DNA from: Ovis canadensis
Lineage: Eukaryota > Chordata > Mammalia > Artiodactyla > Bovidae
NCBI RefSeq assembly: GCF_042477335.2
Contig: NC_091255.1
Location: forward strand, 27,940,501 to 28,004,500
Length of the DNA stretch: 64,000 nt
Direction of reading: 5' to 3'
Of the stretch, positions 1 through 29,000 are shown piece by piece (the stretch's first letter is position 1; every line of letters begins with the position of its first letter). Below the pieces are notes generated by a model, which worked only from the letters and a program-made list of their open reading frames with translations, did not search any database and was not told where the DNA came from. Both the position numbers and the translations under genes were made by a program.

Positions 1-125
1 ACCAGGTATCAGGTGGCGTCTTCTTCAGTCGTGAGATGTGTATCCAAGGTTCAAGTCCCTGGAGCTTGACTGCCATCTGGGTAGTTGGGACGACCTGGTA
101 CAGTCCCTTCCAAGGAGGTTAAAGG
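1..125 (-). mobile_element. Short endogenous retrovirus pol-end fragment
   Basis: A minus-strand frame resembles the C-terminal part of a class I (gammaretrovirus-like) integrase and runs off the left edge. It is a small relic with no complete gene and no flanking open frames. Confidence 0.4.
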
Positions 126-301
126 GGAGTCTTTGCTCCTAGTGGTGTCAAATCTCCTGATGGAAGATAACTGGGACTCAGTTTGGTGAGTCACAGCCAA
201 ACTAAGTGCTTTCCAGCCTCAGCTCAATCAATGCTCATGACAATCATATCAAATAAGGCCTGCAATAGGCTACATCTTGCAATGATGAAAGACTGAATCA
301 G

Positions 302-819
302 TGTAGGGAAGCAAAATTTGCCATCCCAAAATGCGTCACTTGGGCATAAGGATTCATTTAGGCTGAATCTTTTTAAGAACCTGAAGACCTGAAGATTTTC
401 TTGTTACTCCCCCTCAACTGAAGCAAAGAATGTAGATAAAGGACCTGTTCCAATAATAGAGCCGTGACCTACGATATTTACAGAACATGGGCGAGGTGTG
501 CAGGGTTTCACCTGTACAGATCAGAGTTCACTCTGCACCCAGCAAGCACTTATTTGCCAAGCATTTGCTTATCTGGCTTCTTCCTCATTGAAATCCCAAC
601 CATTACCCTCAACATTCTCTTCTGTCTTAGCTCAAGGTGGTATTTAAGGTGAGGGCTTTGGCCATTTTGGTGAGTTAGTTCTTCTGGGTCTCTCCCGTGT
701 ATATGTGTTATTAAACTTTTGTTAGATTTTCTCCTGTTAATCTGTCTCCTGTCAATTTAATTCTTAGACTGGCCAGAAGAACCTAGAGGGGTAGAGGAAA
801 ATTTCTTCCTTCCTCAACA
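302..819 (+). mobile_element. Endogenous retrovirus LTR
   Basis: About 518 bases bounded by TGT...ACA, with a TATTTAAGG box near 641, ATTAAA near 710, a T-rich stretch after it and a final segment typical of ruminant ERV1 LTRs. No intact retroviral gene follows. Confidence 0.55.
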
Positions 820-864
820 TTATCAAAGTCCACACATGCTGAAACCTGGGTCAGAATTCCCCTC

Positions 865-1110
865 CTTTCAAGGCTGAATGACATTGCATTGTATGTTTGG
901 ACCACGTTTTGCTTATCTAGTCATCCATGATAGACACTTGGGCTGGTTCTGTCTCTTGGCTGTTGTAAATAATACCATGAACATGGGTGTCCCAACATCT
1001 CAAGTCCCTGCCTTCAGTTCTTTAGGGTTTATACCCAGAAGTGGAATTGCTGGATCATATTGTAATGCTATGTTGAGTTTTTAGAGGAACCTCCATACTG
1101 TTTTGTGACA
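865..1110 (-). mobile_element. Old L1 fragment
   Basis: The stretch with 'accatgaacatgggtgtccc' and 'acccagaagtggaattgctg' is the reverse complement of late L1 ORF2. It is degenerate. A related piece continues at about 1640-1760. Confidence 0.65.
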
Positions 1111-2179
1111 TCCGTCTCAGCCTGTGCATGGTGATGCTGTCAGTTTAGGAACGTCTGGGGGCGCTCATGTGGGTCTTTAGAACCTGTGGGAGCCCCCAGG
1201 TCATTAGCCCAGCTGGAGCCAGTGCAGTGGCTAGACTGGTCCTTGTGGTTCTTACTCCTGTTACAGGATGCAGCTCAGCAACAACCATCTGGGAGCTTTG
1301 AAAAAAAAAAAAAAGGATTATTATTCTCAAGTCCTGAGGGCGACATACGGAGATCGTCCAAACAGGAGTGGGAGTGGGGGCCCTTACTAGGGTCCAAGGT
1401 TGGGGTGGTTAAGCAGGGACCAAGGAGCAGGAAGAGACATGTGGGGCCCCACACATGGTTACCTAGGTACCCCCAAAGCTTCCCAGGAAGGAGAATGTCA
1501 TGGGTGAGGCCAGACTGGGTGCTTACTTAGAAGTTGTCATACAGCTGGTAATGTGTTTACACAAGATGGGTATCTTCGAAATAGATGCTTTGACAATCAG
1601 AGGCTTAACGCCAGGCCCTTCGGATCAAGCACATATACCACACTTCCCATCACCACCTCCCCATTAAATATTCCCACCCACAGCACAAAAGGCCTCCTTC
1701 CTCCACATCCTCATCAATACTTGTCAGTTTCTGGCTTTTCAAGAGTGTGAGGTTGCCGACACATTTAGAACAGATCCTACCATCTACGATGCAGAGAACG
1801 GAGAGCCTCAGACAAGTGTCTGGACTTTGAATAATGGAGCTCTGAGGGCTGCCTCTCACCTCCTTAAGACCAAAGCCAGGCCCTGGGAACAAGTCTCAGT
1901 GGCTGCACGGTGATGCCAGGCCGCTGAGGTCAACCGTGCCAGGCACTGGGTCTTGGAGACGCCTCCCTACTATCTCCATCACCTGAAAACCCATTGGCCT
2001 TCATGTTGGCTGTTGCCCCTCCCTGCAGGGCAGGAGCAGAGGACCCTGGGCTCTCCTTTGGGGCTGGACTTCCTGGGACTCACCTCCAAGCCACCTAGCA
2101 ATGCCAAAGTGAGTCCTTCCTGGAACTCTAGCTGTCCTTGTGTCTGCCTGGGCCCTGGGAGGTGTTTTGTGTTTTTTTT

Positions 2180-2815
2180 TAATATATCTAAAAATGAAAA
2201 CAGAACTTTATTGAGATATGATTCAGGTAAATCCACAGACCCTAGTCTGCTGGATGAGTTTTTATGTTGTAAACAGCTGTGTGGCCACCACTAAGGTCAA
2301 CCTCTAGGACATTTCCAGCACCCAGATGACTCTTCAGGGTCCTTCTCAGTTGGTGCCTCCACAGATCATCACTATTCCGACCAGATGTTGGGTTTTGTGT
2401 CATCAAAATGCTCCCAGCCTGTGCTCATTTGTTTCTGGCTCCTGTGCTCAGCTGTGAGTTTCAGTGATGAACTTGCTTGTATCTTCAGTCCCTTTTTGTT
2501 GCTGAGGGCAGCCCACTGTAGGGCCTCCCTGTGCCTCAGACCATTAAGAATCTGTCTGCAATGCAGGAGACCTGAGTTCGATCCCTGGGTTGGGAGGATC
2601 CCCTGGAGAAGGGAATGGCAACCCACTTCGGTATTCTTGCCTGGAGAATTCCATGGACAGAGGGGCCTGGTGGGCTACAGACCATGGGGTCGCAAAGAGT
2701 CGGCCACAATGGAGCGGCCAGCGCTTCCGCTTTCAGTCCATTGCAGGCATATCACCATTCCATCTTCCTTTCTCCTGCTGGTGAACAGTTGCGTTGTTTC
2801 CAGTAAGGGGCTATG
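2180..2815 (-). mobile_element. Old L1 fragment split by a SINE
   Basis: L1-like text ('actttattgagatatgattc' ... 'ctgctggtgaacagttgcg') is interrupted at 2521-2715 by a Bov-tA element, showing the order of insertion. Confidence 0.5.
2521..2715 (+). mobile_element. Bov-tA SINE
   Basis: Ruminant tRNA-derived SINE with the 'ctgcaatgcaggagacctg' and 'tattcttgcctggagaattc' blocks. Confidence 0.85.
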
Positions 2816-3621
2816 ATAAGTGAAGCCGTTATGCACACATGTGTATGTTCTCATCCATCTCGAGTAAATATCAAGGAGCAGAAGAGCCAGGACACAGGAG
2901 CGGTAGAAGGTTCACTTTATTATGATCCACCAACAAGTTTCCCAACCCGCAGTGAACGAGAGTTCCAGTTGCTCCAGATCCCAGTCAATGAGAAAACAGT
3001 CCCCTTGTCCCTGGCGTTGAAGAGAATTGCAAAGAATTTTCCCTTCTTTTTCTCCTTTCTATTCCAACTGTGCCACCGGCCCCTGCTCCTTAAATTCGGT
3101 CAAGTTTCAGTTGATCCAGGAATCTAGTGAGGATGGAGAGGGGAGAAAGAAGGCATACAGCCTCAGCCTATGGGAACATCTCAGAGAAGTCCGTCTTTGC
3201 AAATTCTGAGGCACAAGAAGGGAGCAGCCCTGGAGCACCTGCTCCCCACTCGGTTCCTTAAGACCCTCGACTGCTTGTCCAGCCTGGACCCTCGGGCCCT
3301 GTCTCTGCCACATGGTGGGGGGGACCCTCTTGACCTCAGGTAAGAATATTGTTGCTGTGTCTTTCCTCTGCATCTCCATCTATGATCTAGTTGATCCTGA
3401 GTCTCTGTTTCAGTCAATCATTTCCTTTAACAAAGTGGTGGAGCCAATTAAAGACAGCTTATTCAATATACTGCCCTGGTATCCATGTCAGTTGGAATGT
3501 CTGGGACTTATCCGCTCCCCATTCTAAAGCCCAAAATCAAGGGAGAGAGAAGAGAGAGACTGGTAGAGAAAAGGGTCAGAAGCTCCTGGGGCATCATTAT
3601 ACACAATGCTCAGGTAACTTT

Positions 3622-3955
3622 GGGCTTTCCTGGTAGCTCAGCTGGTAAAGAATCCGCCTGCAATGCAGGAGACTCCGGTTCAAGTCCTGAGTTGGGAAGA
3701 CCCCCTGGAGAAGGGATAGGCTACCCACTTCAGTATTCTTGGGCTTCCCTGGAGGCTCAGACGGTAACGATTCTGCCTGCATTGCAGAAGACCTGGGTTT
3801 GATCCCTGGGTTGGGAAGATCCCCTGGAGAAGGGAAAGGCTACCCACTCCAGCATCCTGGCCTGAAGAATTCCATAGACAGAGGAGCCTGGCAGGCTAGA
3901 GTCCATGGAGCTGCAAAGAGCCAGACACGACTGAGCAACTTTCACTTCCCTTCAC
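3622..3955 (+). mobile_element. Dimeric Bov-tA SINE
   Basis: A partial unit (3622-3740) is joined directly to a full unit (3741-3955) ending 'cagacacgactgagcaactt'. Confidence 0.85.
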
Positions 3956-4036
3956 TTCAAGGTAAACTTCAATGTGAGGTTTTATATTTGCAAGACATTT
4001 CTTTCTACGTGATTATGTTTTTCTTTTCTTTTTTTC

Positions 4037-4132
4037 CATGCCAGGCAGCATATAGACTTAGTTCCCTTGTCAGGGATCAAACCCATGCTCCCTGAAGTGG
4101 AAGTGCAAAGTCCTAACCAATGGACTACCCGG
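4037..4132 (-). mobile_element. CHR-type tRNA SINE, fragment
   Basis: The minus strand reads the 'gtccattggttaggac...gggtttgatccctg' pattern of CHR SINEs. Confidence 0.65.
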
Positions 4133-4202
4133 TTTTATAATGTTTTTATATTAGGAATAGAATTTTAAAGGAGAGGATACCTTTTCCAGACCCTACTGAT
4201 GC

Positions 4203-4556
4203 TTTTGAACTGTGGTGCTAGAGAAGACTCTTGAAAGTACTTTGGACTGCAAGGAAATCAAACCAGTCCAATACCAAAGGAAATGAACCCTGAATATACA
4301 TTGGAAGGACTGATGTTAAAGATGAAGCTCAAACACTTTGGTCACCTGTTGCAAAAGGCCAACTCATTGGAAAAGACCCTGATGCTGGGAAAGATTGAGG
4401 GCAGGAGGAGAAGGGGCGACAGAGGATGAGATGGTTGGGTGGCATCATGGACTCAACGAACATGAGCTTGAGCAAGCTCCGGGAGATGGTGAAGGACAGG
4501 GAAGCCTGGTGTGCTGCAGTCCATGGAGTCACAAAGTGTCAGACGCAACTGAACAC
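4203..4556 (+). mobile_element. BovB/ART2A-family 3' piece
   Basis: 'ttgaactgtggtgctagag' through 'caagctccgggagatggtg' to 'gtcagacgcaactgaacacc', the common 3' end of BovB-related ruminant repeats. Confidence 0.8.
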
Positions 4557-4589
4557 CACCAACCCCGAGTGGCCTCCGATGGCTCAGCT

Positions 4590-4680
4590 GCCACTGATGA
4601 GCTGTGTGACCTTAGGCATGACCCTGAGGCTCTCTGAGCCTCTGTTACTCTGCCTGGAAAAATGGTTATAGTCAGGCCTT
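4590..4680 (+). repeat. MIR fragment
   Basis: The 'gctgtgtgaccttaggca' and 'tctctgagcctctgtt' core is typical of mammalian MIR elements. Confidence 0.6.
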
Positions 4681-4998
4681 CCCAGTACCACCACCACCCC
4701 ATGCACAGGCAGCCCCCGTCTGCATGGGCCGTGCCAAGCAGTCCCACCATTGTCTGGACTTTCAAGACACAACCTCAACATCAGGGAGTGTCTCCTGGAA
4801 GCTCGCTGTGGCGTGCCTGTGGTGAGGATCTCTGAGCCTACAGGAAATTCTGGGACCTATTCTGACTTGGGGTGGAGCACAGGAGAGAGAGGAGAGAGAA
4901 CACTTGGCAAGGAGCACCCGCTTCCATCCCCTGCTCTTTCTCCACCCATTTCCTCTTGCCCTGGGCTCCTCCCCATTGAATAACTGCCAGATTGCTTT

Positions 4999-5013
4999 GG
5001 TTTCTATTTCTTC
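4999..5013. promoter_or_regulatory. ISRE-like element at the LGALS9 start
   Basis: GGTTTCTATTTCTTC fits the interferon-stimulated response element pattern GTTTCNNTTTC; the other strand reads GAAATAGAAACC. It is about 50 bases upstream of the ATG, so it is near or just inside the transcript start. Galectin-9 is known to be interferon-induced. Use of this site is inferred. Confidence 0.5.
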
Positions 5014-5060
5014 ATTAAGCCAGCAGGCGAAGTGGCTGTGGCTACAGAGGCGGTGGAGAC

Positions 5061-23636
<18,576 letters not shown>

Positions 23637-24178
23637 ACCAGCCCTGCCCTGTGTTGCTGTCTGAATCTGCTCACCACCCACATCTTCCCTGCTTCAGCCC
23701 CAGCCCCAGCCCTTCCCAGGCCGCCCAGCATCTGGGGGCTTTGCTGGAGAGGCCACGACCTTGGCTGGCTCTGCTCCTGGCTGCAGCCAGCACGGAGCGG
23801 AGAGGGCAGCTGGCCAGGACTGGGCAGCACCCAGATCCTACAGAAGACGGGTGGTCCGCAGGCAGAAGGCCCTGTTCAGTTCCCGTGGCAGAAAGGGAGG
23901 GTCCTGGCCTTCCCAGGCTCCAGGCCTGCAGCCCCACCTGCCTCAAAACCACATTCCCATGCCCCATTCAAGTTCACCTAGTCCGAGTGCCAGCTGTCAC
24001 TCCGCGTGGGAAGCGGCGTCCTCGACCCCTCCCCTTTCTCCAACCTTGACCCTCTCCCCGCTCTGTTAAATCTACCCTGCTGACACCCCTCTGGCCCCCA
24101 CTAATGGACCGGAACCGTCTCGGCAGGGGGCTGTGCCTTTCCCCAGTGTCCTTCGAATAAAGAAAGAAAGAAAAAGAC
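23637..24178 (+). other. LGALS9: LGALS9 3' untranslated region
   Basis: C-rich sequence from the stop codon to the expected cleavage point after AATAAA. The end is approximate. No ATTTA pentamers were seen. Confidence 0.75.
24156..24161 (+). terminator. LGALS9 poly(A) signal AATAAA
   Basis: Canonical hexamer about 520 bases past the stop codon, followed by a GTTGGTTTATT downstream stretch suited to cleavage and polyadenylation. Confidence 0.8.
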
Positions 24179-25475
24179 TTGTTGGTTTATTAAATGAATC
24201 TTGAGACGTGTTGTCGTCTCCGAAATTGGGACGATCCTGGCTGAGGGAAGGGGGAGGAGAGATCACTGGCTCACTCTGATCAGGGGGCTTCCTGACATTG
24301 CAGCCTGCTCCCAGCGGGTCTCCCACCAATCCCGCAAGGGTGTGGGAGAAAGCTCAGACGCCCTCTGGACGGGAATCTTTGCTGGAAGCTGGGTGACAGA
24401 GGTGAGCCCCAGAAAACCAGTGGCTCCATGCTTCTGCAATGGGCCGCATGGCAGGCCGGTTCAGCAGAACCCTGAGTCCCTGGGGGAGGAGGAGCCGGTG
24501 AGCTCCAGAGAAGCTGGCTCAGAAGAGAGGCCTGTGTGTGTGGTTCTGCTGTGGGTCCCCCGGCATCGAGGGTCAGTGTATGTGGGGAGTGGGACCCGGC
24601 TCTGTGTCCGCATGACGCCAGCACATCCTGCTAACTCCAAGAATCCAGTCCTTGGGAACCAGGGTGGGCTTGGGCCAGCAGCACCTGGGGGCTCCTTAGA
24701 AACACAGAATCTGGGTTCTGCGGCAGACCTCCTCAGTCTGCAATGTAACGAGCCCAGGTGGTCCCCTGCTCGCTGGAGTGGCAGAGGCGCTGGTCCAGGG
24801 GACTGTCCTTGACCACGTTGTACAGACGCATCGCTAGGACACTGCGGTGGCGTGCCCCTCCTCCCCACCCCCCGGCCACCCAACCTGAGCAGGAATTGGG
24901 GAGGGGAGAAGGGGGCCAAGGAGCCAAGGAAACAAGAGTCCAAACCCAGGCTGGGAGCCAGATTTAGCCAACCCTCCACTTAGCCCCTGGCTGAGTTCCT
25001 TCCTTGTTCCCACCAGGTTAGGTCCCTGAAGGAGCCTTCCCCGTGGAAGACGTGTGTCCCTCACTCACCATCAAGTCCTTGACACGTAGCCCAGCCTCAC
25101 CTGCTTTGTCACCCAGGAGCCAAATCATTACTGGCCAAACTGTCATGAAACAGGCAGCCCAGAGCAGAAGGTGGTGACTCCTGAGACAGGGCTGTGGGGC
25201 AGACCTACACTAAGGGACAGGCAGCTCGCGGCTCAGCTGGCGCCCTCAAGCCAGCCTGTGCTTCCTCGCCTCCATCACAGGTTTTCAGATGTGCACAAAA
25301 CTTCATGTGCTGCCCCCAGGCCCGGTGGGCATTCCAGAGAAGCAACGTAGCCAAGCTGGTATGTCCCTTTGTGGGGGATTTTTGTCCAAGCAGAGGCAAC
25401 CCCACCACCACCCCGCCAACCCTAACTCTGTACAGCTTAAGGCTGCTTTCCTTACAAAACACACACATACATATA
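24179..25475. other. Spacer between convergent LGALS9 and NOS2
   Basis: No gene seen. It holds a MER5A-like piece at about 24665-24775 and a minus-strand AATAAA at 24186-24191 close to the LGALS9 poly(A) signal. Confidence 0.6.
24665..24775 (+). repeat. MER5A-like piece
   Basis: 'gcagcacctgggggctcctt' and 'agaaacacagaatctgggtt' fit a MER5A-type element. Confidence 0.5.
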
Positions 25476-25494
25476 CAGTGTGGTTAAAATAAAA

Positions 25495-25500
25495 TATATT
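25495..25500 (-). terminator. Possible NOS2 variant poly(A) signal AATATA
   Basis: TATATT on the plus strand reads AATATA on the NOS2 strand, at the end of the conserved 3' UTR block. No canonical signal was seen between here and the stop codon. Confidence 0.35.
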
Positions 25501-25505
25501 TCGTA

Positions 25506-25610
25506 TAAATATGTCCATCATGGAATCATACAAGGAAGGCCCAAGAGGCAGACTGGGGTTTGCTTGTTTTAAATACAGAGGCATAAATAACTGTACATGG
25601 GCAGTTAAAT
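25506..25610 (-). promoter_or_regulatory. AU-rich element cluster in NOS2 3' UTR
   Basis: Four ATTTA pentamers on the minus strand (plus-strand TAAAT at 25506, 25570, 25584 and 25606) within 105 bases. Such clusters control decay and stability of NOS2 mRNA through AU-binding proteins; the individual proteins are not visible from sequence. Confidence 0.75.
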
Positions 25611-25954
25611 ACAGAGTGGCGTGACAGCGCCTCCTAGTGGTCACTCCAAATGGTGCAATCAAGGAAGTTCCATCTTTCTCACCTCCTGGCCAGAACGGCT
25701 GCAGATTTAGTCTCCAAGGGACCAGGGAGGCCTGTCTCTCCATCACCCCGGAGCAGGGGCTCAAGAGAGACAAAAGGTTCCACCCTGTCTCCAAGGCTGC
25801 TACTTGGTAGCAGGTCAAGTAAAGGGTTTGAGAGGGAAGGAGATGGGGAAATAAAATGAGAAGCTTGGGGATATGATCTCCCTTCAATCTCCCCAGTCCT
25901 GTGACCTCAGATAATCGAGAGTGGGTGCCATCATTAAGGTCCAGGGCAGCAGCT

Positions 25955-26065
25955 TTAACTTGTGTTGGCGCCTGGAGCTCTGGGATCGCCGGGCGCTGCC
26001 GCATCCTTTTTCATCTCATAGGGAAATACAGCACCAAAGATGTCTTCATGATAGCGCTTCTGGCT
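25955..26065 (-). CDS. NOS2: NOS2 exon 27, C-terminus and stop
   Basis: Encodes [20 protein letters not shown] and a short Ala/Pro tail, with TAA at 25955-25957. The tail after FPYE differs from human in sequence, as it does between mammals. Acceptor ccttaaag. Confidence 0.93.
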   Translation of the reverse strand, partial: SQKRYHEDIFGAVFPYEMKKDAAAPGDPRAPGANTS

Positions 26066-29000
26066 CTTTAAGGGAAAACAGAGACCAAGGTATTAATTTC
26101 AGCTCTGTTGGTGCAGCCCCCTCTCACTCAGCAAGTCCAGGGTTCCCTGGTTTCCCCATCACACGGACACTCATGAACTATTTGCCTTCCCAATTGCAAT
26201 GCTTAGATTAGATTTGAATCTCACTTAAGACTCTTTAACTCTCATGAGCATCCACTCTGGTGTGGACCACAAAACATCTCCCCAAGCTTTATGATGGCCA
26301 TTATAGCCTGTTTATTGGAAAAGACCCTGATGCCGGGAAAGACAGAAGGCAGGAGGAGAAGGGGATGACGGAGGACGAGATGACTGCATGGCATCGTTGA
26401 CTCAACGAACACGAGTTTGAGCAAGCTCCGGGAGATGGTGAAGGACAGGGAAGCCTGGCATGCTGCAGTCCACCGGTCGCAAAGAGTCAGACACAACTGA
26501 GCGACTGAACAATAACAAAGCCTGCCCTGTGCTTGTCCCACAGGGCTCCAGGCACTGGGGGCTCGGGGATGAATATGGTTGGGAAATGCTTTCTCCCGGT
26601 CTTCAAGCTCTTTGATGCACAGCAGTGTGTTAGGGACTCTGAGTGTCTTGCAGAAAATCAACATGTTTGCCTTTGTCCAACTGAGCAACCAGATCAGGAT
26701 GGACAGTCAGGCCTTCTAGCACCTCACCAGCTCTGGCCTCCCGCTCTCTCTAGGATCCCTTTGAGATCAGTCTGAGCCTGAGTCCCCTGGTCCCGGCTCC
26801 CAGGCCCGTGCCTGTGCCCCGCATCCTGAGCCCACACACCACCAGTGGTCCTACCTTGAGCTGGAAGAAATAGTCCTCCACCTGTTCCTCGTTCAGGCTC
26901 AGCGCAGTAGCCATCAGCTGCTTCAGGCTGTGGGCCACGTCCCGGGCCATGCGCACGTCCCCGCAGACATAGAGGTGGCCTTGCTCTTCATGGAGCACAC
27001 GAAGCACCTCGCCCGCCAGCCGCTGCCGCAGGATGTCTTGAACATAGACCTGAAACCAGAGGAGATGGTGGGTCCAGGGCCCCGCTATTGAGGGCAAAGG
27101 CTGCGGTCAGGCCTCCTGGCCATGGGGAGGTGGGGAGCAGGCACAAGGGGCTGTGGGGTGAGCACCCTCCCAGCCAGGGCCTTGCATGGGGACAATCAAG
27201 GTCGAGGTGAGGAGGTGCACTGGCGCCCTGCCTGGCCCAGGCCTGAGCTGGGGCTGGAGAGGGGAACACCGGCCACAGCCCTGTCCTTGAGGAGCTGACC
27301 TCCAGTGAAGCTCCCAGATTTAGCACACTTGCTCTGAATTTAGCATACTTCAAAGAGGCATCAATCAAGCCACTTGTCCTGCCCAGGGCTCTGAAGCCCA
27401 TCTGCTTACACCCCAGAAAAGGGAGCCTCTCAGCACAGACTGTCCAGGGGACCCTCCTTGTAATTCAGAGCAGGGTTCCCCAGATATTCAGAAGTCCTGG
27501 AGTCAATCAGGGACTCCTTGCTCTTGCTTCACACAAGTGATGCCACCAGGCACAGAGATGCCACCAGGCACGGAATACCAGTGTGGGAGGGGCCCAATGG
27601 GACAAGTTCACAAAGGCTGAGCCAAGAGACTGTTCTGACTGCCCAGGCTCTTGGGGCAAAGTGCCTACTGGGGTAGCAGAGTGAGTCAGCAGGCCATTCA
27701 GGGAACAGCAGCCACCCTCCAGCCTTGCGGTGCCTGGACCACCACCCACCCAACAGTTGTACATCCAGAGTGGGGAGCCTTCAGCAGGCTGGGCACTGGG
27801 GATGAACCCATACATGACCCTGACTAGCCCTGACCATCTCAGGACCTGTCTCTTCTCCTGGAAGAGTAAACATACTATCAGTAGCTTCACAGCACCGCTC
27901 TGGTGACTGCATAATTGCTTCCATTTTATTTTTAAATATTTATTTGGCTGCACTGGGTCTTTGTTTCGGCCTGCAGGATCTTTAGTTGCAGGATGCGTGA
28001 TACAGATCCCTGACCAGGGATCAAACTCGGTCCCCTGCATTGGGAGCACGGAGTCTCAGCCCCTAGAACACCAGGCAAGTCCCTTGCCTCTATTTTGGAG
28101 CTGGGGAGGTGAAGGTTCACAGAGGTAAGGGGCTTGTGGGGAGCCAGACACCCACCATAGTCTGCTCTGTTAATGCTCCGCCCTCTCTACACACGCAGTT
28201 GTGGCATTTACCTTGGGCTGGTCAGGCAGGCGGGAATAGGCTGTGTGCACCTCGTGCAGCACCCCCTTGCGGGCCATCTCCAGCATCTCCTCCCAGTAGA
28301 GGTGGTCCTCTTCCGGGCGGCGGCACCCGAAAACCAGGGTCATGCGGCCGCCCTGGAGCCCTGCAAGACCCAGAGCAGGTTGCAGTTACCAGGGTGGCCA
28401 GCAGAGGGCAGGCGGACCTTGCTGCAAGGCTGGCTGAGCTGGGCACCCAACTGGAATCCCATTTCACCGCCACATCCTATCTAAAATAGTACTGTCCCTA
28501 TTTCACAGATACGGAACCTGAGGCCCAGGGCATTCATATCATTCTTCCACACAGGCTGAGGTGAACTTGGGAGAGGGGCCAGGAAATGCCTGTGGGATGG
28601 TCACAGTTACGGTTCTACTCCTAGGCAGGCACTGGGCACCACCCCTCCCCATCCCCGGGAGCCCTCCAGTTACACCTTTGTGCTCAGCCTCATGGAGCCG
28701 CTGCTGCCAGAAACTGCGGAAGGGGGCGATGCCCGTGCCGGGCCCGATGAGGATGCAAGGACGGGAGCGGTCCTCGGGAAGCTGGAAGCCGCTGGCACTG
28801 AGGGGACAGAAGGAAAGAGGTCCTGTCCTCAGACACTCTGGGTCCAACGCACACACACAGGACAGGGGCACGGGTGGAGGCAGCAGTGTTGAGGGGCGGG
28901 GGGTTGCAGTGGAGACAAGGAGCTCAAATTTGGTTTCCCAAGTCCAGCAGGCTATTTCATGTCCCCCACCCAGGTGAACTACAGTCACCATCACCTCACC

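Larger units (their letters stand above)
25476..25954 (-). other. NOS2: NOS2 3' untranslated region
   Basis: Minus-strand sequence after the stop codon. The end around 25476-25610 closely resembles the end of human NOS2 mRNA as I know it (TTATTTATGCCTCTGTATTT core). No AATAAA is present here; an AATATA variant signal lies at 25495-25500. Confidence 0.7.

Noticed and set aside
3622-3955. Many 60-120-codon frames with [14 protein letters not shown]-type text across the window
   Set aside because: These are translations of Bov-tA SINEs and recur at every copy.
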